Source of the DNA: HGM12713 sp045593725
GTDB taxonomy: Bacteria; Bacillota; Clostridia; Oscillospirales; CAG-272
Direction of reading: 5' to 3'
Length of the DNA stretch: 62,323 nt
NCBI GenBank assembly: GCA_045593725.1
Contig: JAZNXE010000009.1
Location: 1 to 62,323 of the forward strand
Part shown: piece by piece, positions 50,486 to 58,942 of the stretch
Numbering within the stretch: position 1 is the stretch's first letter
How the letters are laid out: every line of letters starts with the position of its first letter
The notes under the pieces: generated by a model
Database searches by the model: none
What the model saw: the letters and a program-made list of their open reading frames with translations, nothing else
What the model was told of the DNA's origin: nothing
Translations under genes and position numbers: made by a program

Positions 50486-51454
50486 ATGGGATACAACAGA
50501 GAGGATTACGTCAGAATAAAGGCGGAATATACCAATAAATATCTTAAGGCAAGACAGGAAGCTGACGCCAGACGTCAGGAGATATATGCCCGTATTCCCG
50601 AGATACGGCAGATTGATGCTCTTCTTGGTGGAACGGGTAGGGAAATAATGGGTATCATCACATCGGGTAAGGATGGTACACAGGAAAAAATTGCTATACT
50701 CAAGGAGCGAAATAGTAAGCTTCTTGCCCAAAGGGGAGAGTTGCTCTGCCAAAAGGGATATCCCGAGGACTATTCGGATATAAGATATGAATGTGACAAA
50801 TGCGCCGACAGCGGATACTCGGACGGTAAAATGTGCGAGTGTATGAAGCGCGCTCTGGTCCTTGCGGGATATGAATCCTCGGGACTTGGCGGACTTATAC
50901 GCAGTCAGAGCTTTGATAATTTCTCCCTTGACTACTACAAGGTGGGAGGCGGAAACGCTGATATGATGCAGATGTTCGTTACCGCCCTCAGAGGCTTTGC
51001 CGAGGGCTTTTCTGCCGATACTTACAGAAACTATCTCTTGATGGGAGGCACAGGACTTGGAAAGACTCATCTTTCCACCGCTGTGGCGAAAACGGTAATA
51101 GACCGAGGCTTTGACGTTCTTTACGTTACCGCGGTGGGTATGCTTGGTGATTTTGAGGACAAGCGCTTCGGCAACGGAGAGGGCACAAAGAGCACCGATA
51201 GGTACTACGGAGCCGATCTGCTTATCATAGACGACCTTGGCACAGAGGTGGTAAATCAGTTTACCCTGTCCTGCCTTTACGACGTCATCAATTCAAGAAT
51301 AAACAACAGGAAATGCACCTTTATAAATACCAATCTCAACAAAAAGGAGATTGAGGCAAAGTACAGCGAGAGAATAACCAGCCGACTTTTTGGTGAATAT
51401 TATCCTCTTCTCTTTGTGGGTACCGATATCCGCAAGCAGAAGGTGAAGCGATAA
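50486..51454 (+). CDS. dnaI: DnaI/DnaC-type helicase loader ATPase
   Basis: 322 residues. Cysteine-containing zinc module 'YECDKCADSGYSDGKMCECM' (about 102-121) in the N-terminal half, then AAA+ ATPase with Walker A 'GGTGLGKTHLSTA' (about 190-202), Walker B 'LLIIDDLGTE', and 'FINTNLNKKEIEAKYSERIT' with 'SRLFG' (sensor and Arg finger region). Loads the replicative helicase with DnaD. Last gene of the comEB operon. Confidence 0.92.
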   Translation: MGYNREDYVRIKAEYTNKYLKARQEADARRQEIYARIPEIRQIDALLGGTGREIMGIITSGKDGTQEKIAILKERNSKLLAQRGELLCQKGYPEDYSDIRYECDKCADSGYSDGKMCECMKRALVLAGYESSGLGGLIRSQSFDNFSLDYYKVGGGNADMMQMFVTALRGFAEGFSADTYRNYLLMGGTGLGKTHLSTAVAKTVIDRGFDVLYVTAVGMLGDFEDKRFGNGEGTKSTDRYYGADLLIIDDLGTEVVNQFTLSCLYDVINSRINNRKCTFINTNLNKKEIEAKYSERITSRLFGEYYPLLFVGTDIRKQKVKR

Positions 51455-51479
51455 GGGAGAATAAATTTTCAAAAAACTA

Positions 51480-51508
51480 TTTACAAAGCGGCGTGAAGTG
51501 TGTATAAT
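51480..51508 (+). promoter_or_regulatory. Promoter of the T-box/cysE-cysS transcript
   Basis: TTTACA (51480-51485), 17-bp spacer, TATAAT (51503-51508). Confidence 0.8.
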
Positions 51509-51515
51509 ATAGTAT

Positions 51516-51735
51516 AAGATAGGTCGGTGAAGAGGAAGAACCCCGGACTCAAAAGCAGAGAATTTCCGTCTTGGCTGTGAACGGAGATATGAGAGGCTTG
51601 GCTTGTGCGCCACGGAGACCTTGCGGCAGCGCCGCACGTATTCCGCGTTAAGGAGTAAGAGGGATGAATTTCATCCGAAGCAGAGTGGAACCGCGTTTAC
51701 ACGCCTCTGTGCCATAGGCACGGAGGCGTATTTTT
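51516..51735 (+). ncRNA. T-box leader, probably tRNA-Cys responsive
   Basis: Stem I begins 'aggtcggtgaagaggaagaa' and closes at 'acggagacctt'. The T-box core AGAGTGGAACCGCG is at 51682-51695, and the terminator ACGCCTCTGTGCC ata GGCACGGAGGCGT with T-run is at 51701-51735. A TGC triplet in 'ggcttgtgcgcc' (about 51600-51612) is placed to be the specifier, which is the Cys codon and suits the downstream cysE and cysS. Confidence 0.9.
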
Positions 51736-51749
51736 ATTTGGAGGAGAAT

Positions 51750-52493
51750 ATGGAGCCTGTAAAAAAGACCGATAAGAAAGAAAATAAAATAGCAAAGGAT
51801 GCCGCGCTTTACGTTAAAAAAGTAAAGAACGGCGCTAAGTATCTGGTAAAAACCGTTAAGGAGGATGTTGCCGCTGTGCGTGAGCGCGACCCCGCGGCAA
51901 GGAGCAACGCGGAGGTGCTTCTGCTCTATTCGGGCGTCCACGCCCTGATTGCCCATAGGATAGCTCACGGACTTCACAAAAACAAGCACTATTTTGCCGC
52001 AAGAGCTATAAGTCAGGCGGCAAAGATGATAACGGGCATCGAGATACATCCGGGCGCTACCATTGGAAAGGGACTTGTGATAGACCACGGCACGGGTGTG
52101 GTTATAGGAGAAACTGCCGAGATAGGCGACAACTGTACCATATATCAAGGGGTTACTCTTGGAGGTACGGGTAAGGACGTAGGAAAGCGTCACCCCACTC
52201 TTGGCAACAACGTAATGGTGGGAGCGGGTGCAAAGGTGCTGGGACCCTTCTATATAGGTGATAACACCAAGATAGCGGCTAATGCCGTTGTGCTTGAGGA
52301 GATACCCGAGAATTGTACCGCCGTGGGAATTCCCGCTAAGGTAGTCAGGAGAGAGGGCCTCAGAGTGGAGAACGACCTTGACCAGATACACATTCCCGAC
52401 CCTGTGGCACAGGAGATAAGACGGCTTGAGGATAAGCTTTCGGCGCTGGAGGGGGAGCTTGCCCAAATCAAAGCAAAAAAGAAGATAAGATGA
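51750..52493 (+). CDS. cysE: Serine O-acetyltransferase
   Basis: 247 residues from the ATG at 51750 after GGAGGAG; the longer frame upstream reads through the T-box and is not coding. A short charged N-terminal extension (about 35 residues) precedes 'DPAARSNAEVLLLYSGVHAL'. The left-handed beta-helix includes 'GIEIHPGATIGKGLVIDHGT', 'GVVIGETAEIGDNCTIYQGV', 'GKRHPTLGNNVMVGAGAKVL'. Makes O-acetylserine from serine and acetyl-CoA, the substrate of the cysK product. Controlled by the T-box and coupled with cysS. Confidence 0.95.
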   Translation: MEPVKKTDKKENKIAKDAALYVKKVKNGAKYLVKTVKEDVAAVRERDPAARSNAEVLLLYSGVHALIAHRIAHGLHKNKHYFAARAISQAAKMITGIEIHPGATIGKGLVIDHGTGVVIGETAEIGDNCTIYQGVTLGGTGKDVGKRHPTLGNNVMVGAGAKVLGPFYIGDNTKIAANAVVLEEIPENCTAVGIPAKVVRREGLRVENDLDQIHIPDPVAQEIRRLEDKLSALEGELAQIKAKKKIR

Positions 52494-52505
52494 GGAAGAC
52501 AAAAG

Positions 52506-53951
52506 ATGTATATATATAATTCGCTTACGAGAAAGAAAGAGGAATTTATACCCAACGTAGAGGGAAAGGTGTCTATGTACACCTGCGGTCCTACGGTGTA
52601 TCATTACGCGCACATAGGCAATCTTCGCAGCTATATAATGGAGGACGTCCTTGAAAAATATCTTCGCTATACGGGACTTGACGTAACGAGAGTTATGAAT
52701 ATAACCGACGTAGGACATCTGTCAAGTGACGCGGACACGGGCGAGGATAAAATGCTTAAGGGCGCGCGCAGGGAGAACAAGACCGTGCTTCAGATAGCGA
52801 AATATTATACCGACGCGTTTTTTGCCGATTGCGCGAAGCTTAATATAAAAACTCCCGAGGTGGTAGCTCCCGCTACTACGTGCATCGATGAGTTTATCTC
52901 TACTATTCAGGCTCTGATTGAAAAGGGCTTTGCCTACGAGGCGGGAGGAAACATATATTTTGATACCTCTAAGCTGGAGCAATACTACGTATTTAACGAC
53001 TTTAAGGAGGAGGACCTTGAGGTAGGCGTCCGCGAGGGGGTTGAGGAGGACGGAAATAAGAAAAACAAGGCTGACTTCGTTCTCTGGTTCACCAAATCGA
53101 AATTCGACGACCAGGAGCTGAAATGGGAAAGTCCTTGGGGAATAGGTTATCCGGGATGGCATATCGAGTGCTCCTGCATAAGCATGAAGTATCTCGGAGA
53201 GCGTCTTGACCTCCACTGCGGAGGAATAGACAACGCGTTCCCCCACCACACCAACGAAATCGCCCAGAGCGAGGCGTTTATAGGACATAAATGGTGTAAT
53301 TACTGGTTCCACGTTCACCACCTTAATACAAATTCGGGTAAGATGAGCAAATCGAGCGGAGAATTTCTTACGGTTTCGCTTCTTGAGGGCAAGGGCTACG
53401 ACCCGCTGGTTTACCGTTTCTTCTGTTTGCAGTCCCATTACCGCAAATCTCTGGTGTTCTCCTATGAGAATCTTGACAACGCCGCTATCGCGTATAAAAA
53501 GCTGGTAGCGAAAATTGCCGCTGCTATGAAGGAGGAGCAGGGAGCTATTGACGATGGCGCGTTCTCGCTGCTTAAGGCAAAATTTGTAAAGGCTATGGAC
53601 GCGGACCTGAATACGTCCTTGGCGGTTACCGCTCTTTACGACGTGCTGAAGGCTGATACTACTCCTGCCACGAAGATTGCTCTCATCAAGGATTTTGACA
53701 GAGTTCTTTGCGTAGGACTTATTTCCGCGGCAGAAAGGGCTATTGAGGACGAGAGGAGAGAGGCAGAGGAAAAGGCGGCAGCACTTGCCAACGACCCCTT
53801 TGCGGCTTACGTTGAGGATATGATAAGACAGAGAGCCGAGGCTAAGAAGGCTAAGGATTACGCGAGAGCCGACGAAATAAGAGCAGAGCTTGCCGAAAAG
53901 GGAGTAAGCCTTAAGGACACCTCTGCGGGAACTACCTGGAGCAGGGCATAA
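52506..53951 (+). CDS. cysS: Cysteinyl-tRNA synthetase
   Basis: 481 residues. Class I motifs: 'TCGPTVYHYAHIGNLRSY' (HIGH variant) and 'GKMSKSSGEF' (KMSKS); zinc ligands in 'CGPT', 'ECSCIS' and 'HCGGIDNAFPHHTNE'. The C-terminal anticodon domain ends 'IRAELAEKGVSLKDTSAGTT' (quoted in part). Charges tRNA-Cys; shares a T-box with cysE, so synthesis and use of cysteine answer to the same signal. Confidence 0.97.
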   Translation: MYIYNSLTRKKEEFIPNVEGKVSMYTCGPTVYHYAHIGNLRSYIMEDVLEKYLRYTGLDVTRVMNITDVGHLSSDADTGEDKMLKGARRENKTVLQIAKYYTDAFFADCAKLNIKTPEVVAPATTCIDEFISTIQALIEKGFAYEAGGNIYFDTSKLEQYYVFNDFKEEDLEVGVREGVEEDGNKKNKADFVLWFTKSKFDDQELKWESPWGIGYPGWHIECSCISMKYLGERLDLHCGGIDNAFPHHTNEIAQSEAFIGHKWCNYWFHVHHLNTNSGKMSKSSGEFLTVSLLEGKGYDPLVYRFFCLQSHYRKSLVFSYENLDNAAIAYKKLVAKIAAAMKEEQGAIDDGAFSLLKAKFVKAMDADLNTSLAVTALYDVLKADTTPATKIALIKDFDRVLCVGLISAAERAIEDERREAEEKAAALANDPFAAYVEDMIRQRAEAKKAKDYARADEIRAELAEKGVSLKDTSAGTTWSRA

Positions 53952-54016
53952 TTTGAGGCGGTCGGCATTTTTGCATATGTTATTACCGAACCGTTAAGTT
54001 ATTTTTAAAACCGAAA

Positions 54017-54062
54017 AAACTCCTTTTTCGACCCTTTTTGGCGTCAAAAAGGAGTTTTTTTC
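54017..54062 (+). terminator. Terminator after cysS
   Basis: AACTCCTTTTT, 17-nt loop region, AAAAAGGAGTTTTTTT. Strong and followed by about 150 nt of very AT-rich sequence. Confidence 0.85.
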
Positions 54063-54220
54063 GTGATTTGAAAAAATTTTTAAAAAAATAGCAAAAATTA
54101 AAGGAAAAATTTTGAAAAGAGCTGAAATTTCAAGGCATATTTTACTAAAAAACGGCATTTTTTGTTAAACATGCACAAAAATAAAATAAAATATAAGCAA
54201 ATTTTCTACACACAGGCGTA
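54063..54220. other. AT-rich intergenic stretch before the ribosomal operon
   Basis: Long A and T runs, no reading frame worth noting. May act as UP-element-like sequence for the S10 promoter. Confidence 0.4.
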
Positions 54221-54249
54221 TTGAAAAATAGACGAATATAGTGTATAAT
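54221..54249 (+). promoter_or_regulatory. S10 ribosomal operon promoter
   Basis: TTGAAA (54221-54226), 17-bp spacer, TATAAT (54244-54249). Confidence 0.8.
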
Positions 54250-54255
54250 TGTAAG

Positions 54256-54545
54256 GCTTGATATGCGTTGAAGCGAGAGGTTGCTGTCGGGTGACAACCG
54301 ACAGGTAATTTTCGCGGAGTATGTCCGATTAAACGGGCGAAGCAGATTTTCAATCACGGTCGTGTGCGGAATTGTGTTTATTACCCGAAATCCTTGCCCT
54401 TGGTGCTTTTCGGCTGGACTTCGGATTTTTAAATGGACACAAAGAAAACGCACGGCGCGGTGTTGAGAGCTGTGCCCCTGATGCGGTTCGCAAACGGCGT
54501 ACATTTAATTATATATGCGCGTATGTGAACAGGCAAATACTTACA
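54256..54545 (+). ncRNA. Long structured 5' leader of the S10 operon (candidate autoregulatory RNA)
   Basis: About 300 nt between the predicted start point and rpsJ, GC-richer than the flank. Contains stem CTGTCGG gtgacaa CCGACAG (54284-54304) and conserved-looking blocks 'ttcaatcacggtcgtgtgcg', 'ccttgcccttggtgcttttc', 'aaatggacacaaagaaaacg'. I recall similar leaders before rpsJ in other Clostridia; the regulator (L4 in E. coli) is not established here. Confidence 0.6.
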
Positions 54546-54559
54546 GGAGGTAAAAACAG

Positions 54560-54871
54560 GTGGCAGTCAAGGAAAAGATCAGAGTAAGACTGAAGAGCTA
54601 CGACCACACTCTCATCGATGCGGCAGCAGAGAAGATCGTTGAGGTAGCGAAGAGAAACGGCGCAGCGGTTTCCGGTCCTATCCCGCTTCCTACCGACAAA
54701 GAGGTAGTAACCATTCTTCGCGCGGTACACAAGTACAAGGATAGCCGTGAGCAGTTTGAAATGCGTACACACAAGAGACTCATTGACATCGTAAAGCCTT
54801 CCCAGAAGGTCGTTGATGCTCTTATGAGTGTCGAGCTTCCCGCAGGCGTAGAGATCGAAGTAAAAATCTAA
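54560..54871 (+). CDS. rpsJ: 30S ribosomal protein S10
   Basis: 103 residues with a GTG start at 54560 after AGGAGG. Typical sequence: 'IRVRLKSYDHTLIDAAAEKI' and 'GPIPLPT', 'REQFEMRTHKRLIDI'. First gene of the S10 operon, preceded by a long leader. It also serves as NusE in antitermination. Confidence 0.98.
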   Translation: MAVKEKIRVRLKSYDHTLIDAAAEKIVEVAKRNGAAVSGPIPLPTDKEVVTILRAVHKYKDSREQFEMRTHKRLIDIVKPSQKVVDALMSVELPAGVEIEVKI

Positions 54872-55005
54872 TCAAGCACTTCGAAAAACGCCAAGACAAA
54901 GATAACAGCCGTTGCGACTCATTTCGCAGCTCGGTAACTTTGTAAATCATGTTGGCTTCATACATGCGAGGAGTCAACCAATAATTTACAGGAGGAAAAA
55001 GAAAA
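54872..55005 (+). other. 134-bp spacer between rpsJ and rplC
   Basis: Unusually long for this operon. It contains 'acagccgttgcgactcattt' and 'gttggcttcatacatgcgag' followed by 'gagtcaacc', giving a possible stem GTTGGCT / AGTCAAC. No coding sequence. Confidence 0.4.
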
Positions 55006-55635
55006 ATGAAAAAGGGTATTATCGGAAAGAAGATCGGTATGACACAGATCTTCGACGAAATCGGAAACGTAATTCCGGTTACGGTAATCCAGGCAGGTCC
55101 CTGCGTAGTAGCGCAGAAAAAGACCGTTGAAACCGATGGCTACAATGCCGTTCAGCTCGGCTTTGGAGCAGTTAAGGAAAAGCACATGACAAAAGCTGAA
55201 ATGGGACACTTCAAAAAGGCAAACGTTGAATTCAAGAAGCACCTTAAGGAATTCCGCCTTGACGACGTTTCCGCAGTAAACGTAGGTGACGTTATTACAG
55301 CCGATACCTTCGCCGCAGGCGACAAGGTCGACGTAACAGGTATAACGAAGGGCCGCGGTTACACTGGATGCGTTAAGAGATGGAACCACAGAATTCTCCG
55401 TATGACCCACGGTACAGGTCCTATCCACCGTCAGCCCGGCTCTATGGGTGTTATCGACCCTGCGAGAATCTTCAAGAACAAGAAGATGCCCGGTCAGTAC
55501 GGTAACGAGCAGGTAACTGTTCTCAATCTTAAGGTTGTGAAGATCGACTCCGAAAAGAATCTGATCGCCGTTAAGGGCGCTATTCCCGGCGCTAAGGACG
55601 GAATCGTATTCATTCGCGATTCGGTTAAAGCATAA
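55006..55635 (+). CDS. rplC: 50S ribosomal protein L3
   Basis: 209 residues. 'KKGIIGKKIGMTQIFDE' at the start, 'GITKGRGYTGCVKRW' and 'MTHGTGPIHRQPGSMG' in the rRNA-binding loop, 'KNKKMPGQYGNEQVTVLNL'. The loop reaches toward the peptidyl transferase centre. AGGAGG 10 nt upstream. Confidence 0.98.
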   Translation: MKKGIIGKKIGMTQIFDEIGNVIPVTVIQAGPCVVAQKKTVETDGYNAVQLGFGAVKEKHMTKAEMGHFKKANVEFKKHLKEFRLDDVSAVNVGDVITADTFAAGDKVDVTGITKGRGYTGCVKRWNHRILRMTHGTGPIHRQPGSMGVIDPARIFKNKKMPGQYGNEQVTVLNLKVVKIDSEKNLIAVKGAIPGAKDGIVFIRDSVKA

Positions 55636-55654
55636 GCGAAGGAGGAAATAAGCT

Positions 55655-56362
55655 GTGAATATTAAAGTAGTTAATATGGCCGGTCAGGAAGTTGGCGAAA
55701 TGAGCCTTTCCGACGTTATATTCGGCGCAGAAGTAAACAAGGCAGTCCTCCACGCTGCAGTCAGAGCATTTCTGATGAATCAAAGACAGGGCACACAGTC
55801 CACTCTTACACGCACCGAGGTATCGGGTGGCGGCAAGAAGCCTTGGAGACAGAAGGGCACAGGTAGAGCTCGTCAGGGTTCGACCCGTTCTCCTCAGTGG
55901 ACGCACGGCGGCGTAGCTCTCGGTCCGAAGCCCAGAGATTACAGACTCGCTATGAACAAGAAGACCAAGAGAGTTGCACTCTTCAGCGCACTTTCCGCTA
56001 AGGTTGCGGCAGGTGAGCTTATCGTAGTTGACGAGATTACGATGGACGCATACAAGACCGCAGAGATGGTTAAGATGCTCAAGGCGCTCGGATGCCAGAA
56101 GGAGGTTACCAAGTCTTACAAGGTAACTACCGTTCAGGGTGACGAGGTGGTAAGAGAGAGAAAGACCAGAACTGCTGTTGTTGCAGAGAAGGCTCTCGTA
56201 GTTCTCCCCGAGGTAAACAGCTTCGTAGTTAAGAGCTGTGCAAATATCCCCGGAGTTGAGACAACTCTTTACAGCACTATCAACGTTTATGATGTGCTCA
56301 ACGCTGAGAAGGTCGTTATGACCCGCGCAGCAGTAGAAAAGCTTGAGGAGGTTTACGCGTAA
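55655..56362 (+). CDS. rplD: 50S ribosomal protein L4, with insertion
   Basis: 235 residues with a GTG start; about 28 longer than Bacillus L4. The tunnel loop 'EVSGGGKKPWRQKGTGRARQ' is conserved. The extra residues lie in one block near 150-180 ('CQKEVTKSYKVTTVQGDEVV' and 'RERKTRT') before the 'VLPEVN' strand. The C-terminus 'AAVEKLEEVYA' is standard. L4 represses its own operon in E. coli; in Clostridia this is unproven. Confidence 0.96.
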   Translation: MNIKVVNMAGQEVGEMSLSDVIFGAEVNKAVLHAAVRAFLMNQRQGTQSTLTRTEVSGGGKKPWRQKGTGRARQGSTRSPQWTHGGVALGPKPRDYRLAMNKKTKRVALFSALSAKVAAGELIVVDEITMDAYKTAEMVKMLKALGCQKEVTKSYKVTTVQGDEVVRERKTRTAVVAEKALVVLPEVNSFVVKSCANIPGVETTLYSTINVYDVLNAEKVVMTRAAVEKLEEVYA

Positions 56363-56655
56363 TGAAAATGGTACAGGATATCATCATTAAGCCTATCATC
56401 ACCGAGGCAAGCATGGACAAACTCGCTGACAAGAAGTACACCTTCAAGGTTCAGGCTGACGCAACAAAGCCTGAGATCGCAAAGGCTGTTGAAGCTATGT
56501 TCGGCGTAAAGGTCGCGTGTGTAAACACAATCAATATGAAGAAGAAGCCCAAGAGACTCGGCGTTCACTTCGGATACACCTCCGAGTGGAAGAAGGCTGT
56601 TGTAACCCTTACAGCAGACTCCAAGACCATCGAGTTCTTCGACGGCCTTAACTGA
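56362..56655 (+). CDS. rplW: 50S ribosomal protein L23
   Basis: 97 residues; start overlaps the rplD stop (TAATG). 'DIIIKPIITEASMDKLADKK' and 'YTFKVQADATKPEIAKAVE', then 'VNTINMKKKPKRLG'. Located at the tunnel exit, docking site for SRP and trigger factor. Confidence 0.97.
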   Translation: MKMVQDIIIKPIITEASMDKLADKKYTFKVQADATKPEIAKAVEAMFGVKVACVNTINMKKKPKRLGVHFGYTSEWKKAVVTLTADSKTIEFFDGLN

Positions 56656-56674
56656 TGGTAGGAGGTAAAGAGTA

Positions 56675-57505
56675 ATGCCTACAAAGAAGTATAAGCCTAC
56701 TACACCCGGCAGAAGATTTATGTCCGTGCCCACCTTCGAGGAGATAACCAAGTTTACTCCCGAAAAGAGCCTGACAGTCATAAAGAAGAAATTTGCCGGA
56801 AGAAACAGCTACGGCAGAATCACCGTTCGCCATAAGGGCGGCGGAAACAAAGTTAAGTACAGAATTATCGATTTCAAGAGAAGCAACAATCTTCCCGCAA
56901 CCGTAATCGGTATCGAGTACGACCCCAACAGAAGCGCGTATATCGCTCTCCTTCAGAACACTGAGGGCGAGAAGAGCTACATCATCGCTCCCGTTGGACT
57001 TAAGGATGGCGACGTTGTTTACACTGGCGCTGATGCAGATATCAAGCCCGGTAACACGCTTCCTATCGAAAACATCCCCGTGGGTACTTTCATCCACAAC
57101 ATTGAGCTTTACCCCGGCAAGGGCGCTCAGCTCGTACGCTCCGCAGGCGTCGCTGCACAGCTTATCTCTAAGGAGAATGGCATCGCGCAGGTAAGACTTC
57201 CCTCCGGAGAGGTAAGAATCATCCGTCTTGACTGTAAGGCAACTATCGGTCAGGTTGGTAATATCGAGCACGACACCGTTAAGCTTGGTAAGGCGGGTAA
57301 GACAAGACACTTGGGAATTCGTCCCACAGTACGCGGTTCCGTAATGAACCCCTGTGACCACCCCCACGGTGGTGGTGAAGGTAAATCTCCTATCGGAAGA
57401 CCTTCTCCCGTTACTCCTTGGGGTAAGCCTGCTCTCGGTTATAAGACCAGAAACAAGAAGGCTAGAACAGACAAGTTCATCGTAAAACGCAGAAACGCTA
57501 AATAA
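56675..57505 (+). CDS. rplB: 50S ribosomal protein L2
   Basis: 276 residues. 'KKYKPTTPGRRFMSVPTFEE' at the start and the signature 'VMNPCDHPHGGGEGKSPIGR' near the C-terminus, with 'VNPRSAY'-type region represented by 'EYDPNRSAYIALL'. Contacts the peptidyl transferase centre and intersubunit bridge. Confidence 0.98.
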   Translation: MPTKKYKPTTPGRRFMSVPTFEEITKFTPEKSLTVIKKKFAGRNSYGRITVRHKGGGNKVKYRIIDFKRSNNLPATVIGIEYDPNRSAYIALLQNTEGEKSYIIAPVGLKDGDVVYTGADADIKPGNTLPIENIPVGTFIHNIELYPGKGAQLVRSAGVAAQLISKENGIAQVRLPSGEVRIIRLDCKATIGQVGNIEHDTVKLGKAGKTRHLGIRPTVRGSVMNPCDHPHGGGEGKSPIGRPSPVTPWGKPALGYKTRNKKARTDKFIVKRRNAK

Positions 57506-57519
57506 GGAGGGAATATAAG

Positions 57520-57801
57520 ATGAGCAGAAGTTTGAAGAAAGCGCCTTACGTTGAAGAGAAGCTTTATGCACGCGTATGCGCTATGAACGAAAAGAACGAG
57601 AAGAAAGTACTCAAGACTTGGTCCCGTTCCTCTACAATATTCCCTGAGTTTGTAGGTCACACCATCGCGGTTCACGACGGAAGAAAGCACGTTCCGGTAT
57701 ATGTTACCGAGGATATGGTAGGACACAAGCTCGGCGAGTTCGCGCTTACAAGAACATTCAAGGGCCACGCAGGCTCCAAGACATCCAACAACGGTAAATA
57801 A
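57520..57801 (+). CDS. rpsS: 30S ribosomal protein S19
   Basis: 93 residues. 'SRSLKKAPYVEEKLYARV', 'KTWSRSSTIFPEFVGHTIAV' and 'GHKLGEFALTRTFKGHAG' are diagnostic. Binds 16S rRNA in the head together with S13. Confidence 0.98.
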   Translation: MSRSLKKAPYVEEKLYARVCAMNEKNEKKVLKTWSRSSTIFPEFVGHTIAVHDGRKHVPVYVTEDMVGHKLGEFALTRTFKGHAGSKTSNNGK

Positions 57802-57823
57802 TGCAAAGGGAGGATAATTGAAA

Positions 57824-58159
57824 ATGGAAGCAATAGCAAAGCTTAGACATGCAAGAATTTCCCCGCGCAAGGTTAAGATCGTTCTCGACCTCATCAGAGG
57901 TAAGGATGCAGGTACCGCAATGGCAATTCTGAAGAACACTAACAAGTCTGCTTCGGAATACCTTGTAAAGCTGCTGGGAAGCGCAATCGCAAACGCAGTA
58001 AACAATTTCAATATGGACGAGACAAAGCTCTATGTATCCGAGTGCTTCGTATGCCCCGGTCCCACTCTTAAGAGAATAATGCCCAGAGCAAAGGGAAGCG
58101 CAGACAGAATACTCAAGAGAACTTCTCACGTAACCATAGTAGTTAAAGAAAGAGACTGA
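57824..58159 (+). CDS. rplV: 50S ribosomal protein L22
   Basis: 111 residues from the ATG at 57824; an in-frame TTG at 57818 is possible but unlikely. 'ARISPRKVKIVLDLIRGKDA', the tunnel hairpin 'CPGPTLKRIMPRAKGSADRI' and the ending 'TSHVTIVVKE' are typical. Confidence 0.97.
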   Translation: MEAIAKLRHARISPRKVKIVLDLIRGKDAGTAMAILKNTNKSASEYLVKLLGSAIANAVNNFNMDETKLYVSECFVCPGPTLKRIMPRAKGSADRILKRTSHVTIVVKERD

Positions 58160-58180
58160 GAAAAGGAGGTAAGAGCTTAA

Positions 58181-58942
58181 ATGGGTCAGAAGGTAAATCC
58201 CCACGGACTTCGCGTGGGCGTAATTAAAAACTGGGATTCGAGATGGTTCGTTTCCGACGAAAAGTTCGGCGATACCCTCGTATCCGACTACAACATCAGA
58301 AAGTACCTGAAGAAAGAGCTCCAGGCTGCGGGCGTTCCTAAGATAGAGATCGAGCGCGACAGCCAGAGAGTACGCGTATTTATCCACTGCTCCAAGCCCG
58401 GTATGGTTATCGGACGCGGTGGCGCAGAGATAGAGAAATACAAGAACGAGCTTCAGAAGATGGTTGGCATGCCCGTTGCCCTCAACGTTGTTGAGGTTAG
58501 ACAGCCCGACCTCGATGCTCAGCTCGTAGCAGAGAACATCGCAGCACAGCTTGAGCGCCGCGTAGCGTTCAGACGCGCGATGAAGATGGCTATCCGTAAC
58601 ACCATGAGACTTGGCGCAAAGGGTATCAAGATTACCTGCGGCGGACGTCTTGGCGGTGCGGAAATCGCAAGAAGTGAGCACTATCACGAGGGAACAATCC
58701 CGCTTCAGACACTCAGAGCCGATATCGATTACGGCTTCTGGGAAGCAAACACCACCTACGGTAAGATCGGCGTTAAGGTATGGATATACAAGGGCGAGGT
58801 TCTTAACGAGGTAAACAGATCTTCCGCACAGAAGGACAACAAGCGTCCCGAGCGCCGTGACAACAGAAACGGTGAGAGACGCGGCCGCCGTCCCGAGGGC
58901 GCAAGAGGCGAGAGAGCTCCAAGAGAAGGAGGACGCAAATAA
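58181..58942 (+). CDS. rpsC: 30S ribosomal protein S3, with Arg/Gly-rich tail
   Basis: 253 residues, about 35 longer than Bacillus S3. N-terminal KH domain with 'GMVIGRGGAEIEKYKNELQK', C-terminal domain 'RLGGAEIARSEHYHEGTIPL' and 'KVWIYKGEVL'. After about residue 215 a hydrophilic tail rich in Arg, Gly, Glu and Pro ('ERRGRRPEGARGERAPREGG') is added, as in several Clostridia. S3 lines the mRNA entry channel. Confidence 0.97.
   Translation: MGQKVNPHGLRVGVIKNWDSRWFVSDEKFGDTLVSDYNIRKYLKKELQAAGVPKIEIERDSQRVRVFIHCSKPGMVIGRGGAEIEKYKNELQKMVGMPVALNVVEVRQPDLDAQLVAENIAAQLERRVAFRRAMKMAIRNTMRLGAKGIKITCGGRLGGAEIARSEHYHEGTIPLQTLRADIDYGFWEANTTYGKIGVKVWIYKGEVLNEVNRSSAQKDNKRPERRDNRNGERRGRRPEGARGERAPREGGRK

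Noticed and set aside
51603..51749. N-terminal extension of cysE
   Set aside because: These bases are the T-box antiterminator and terminator; the start at 51750 has its own GGAGGAG.
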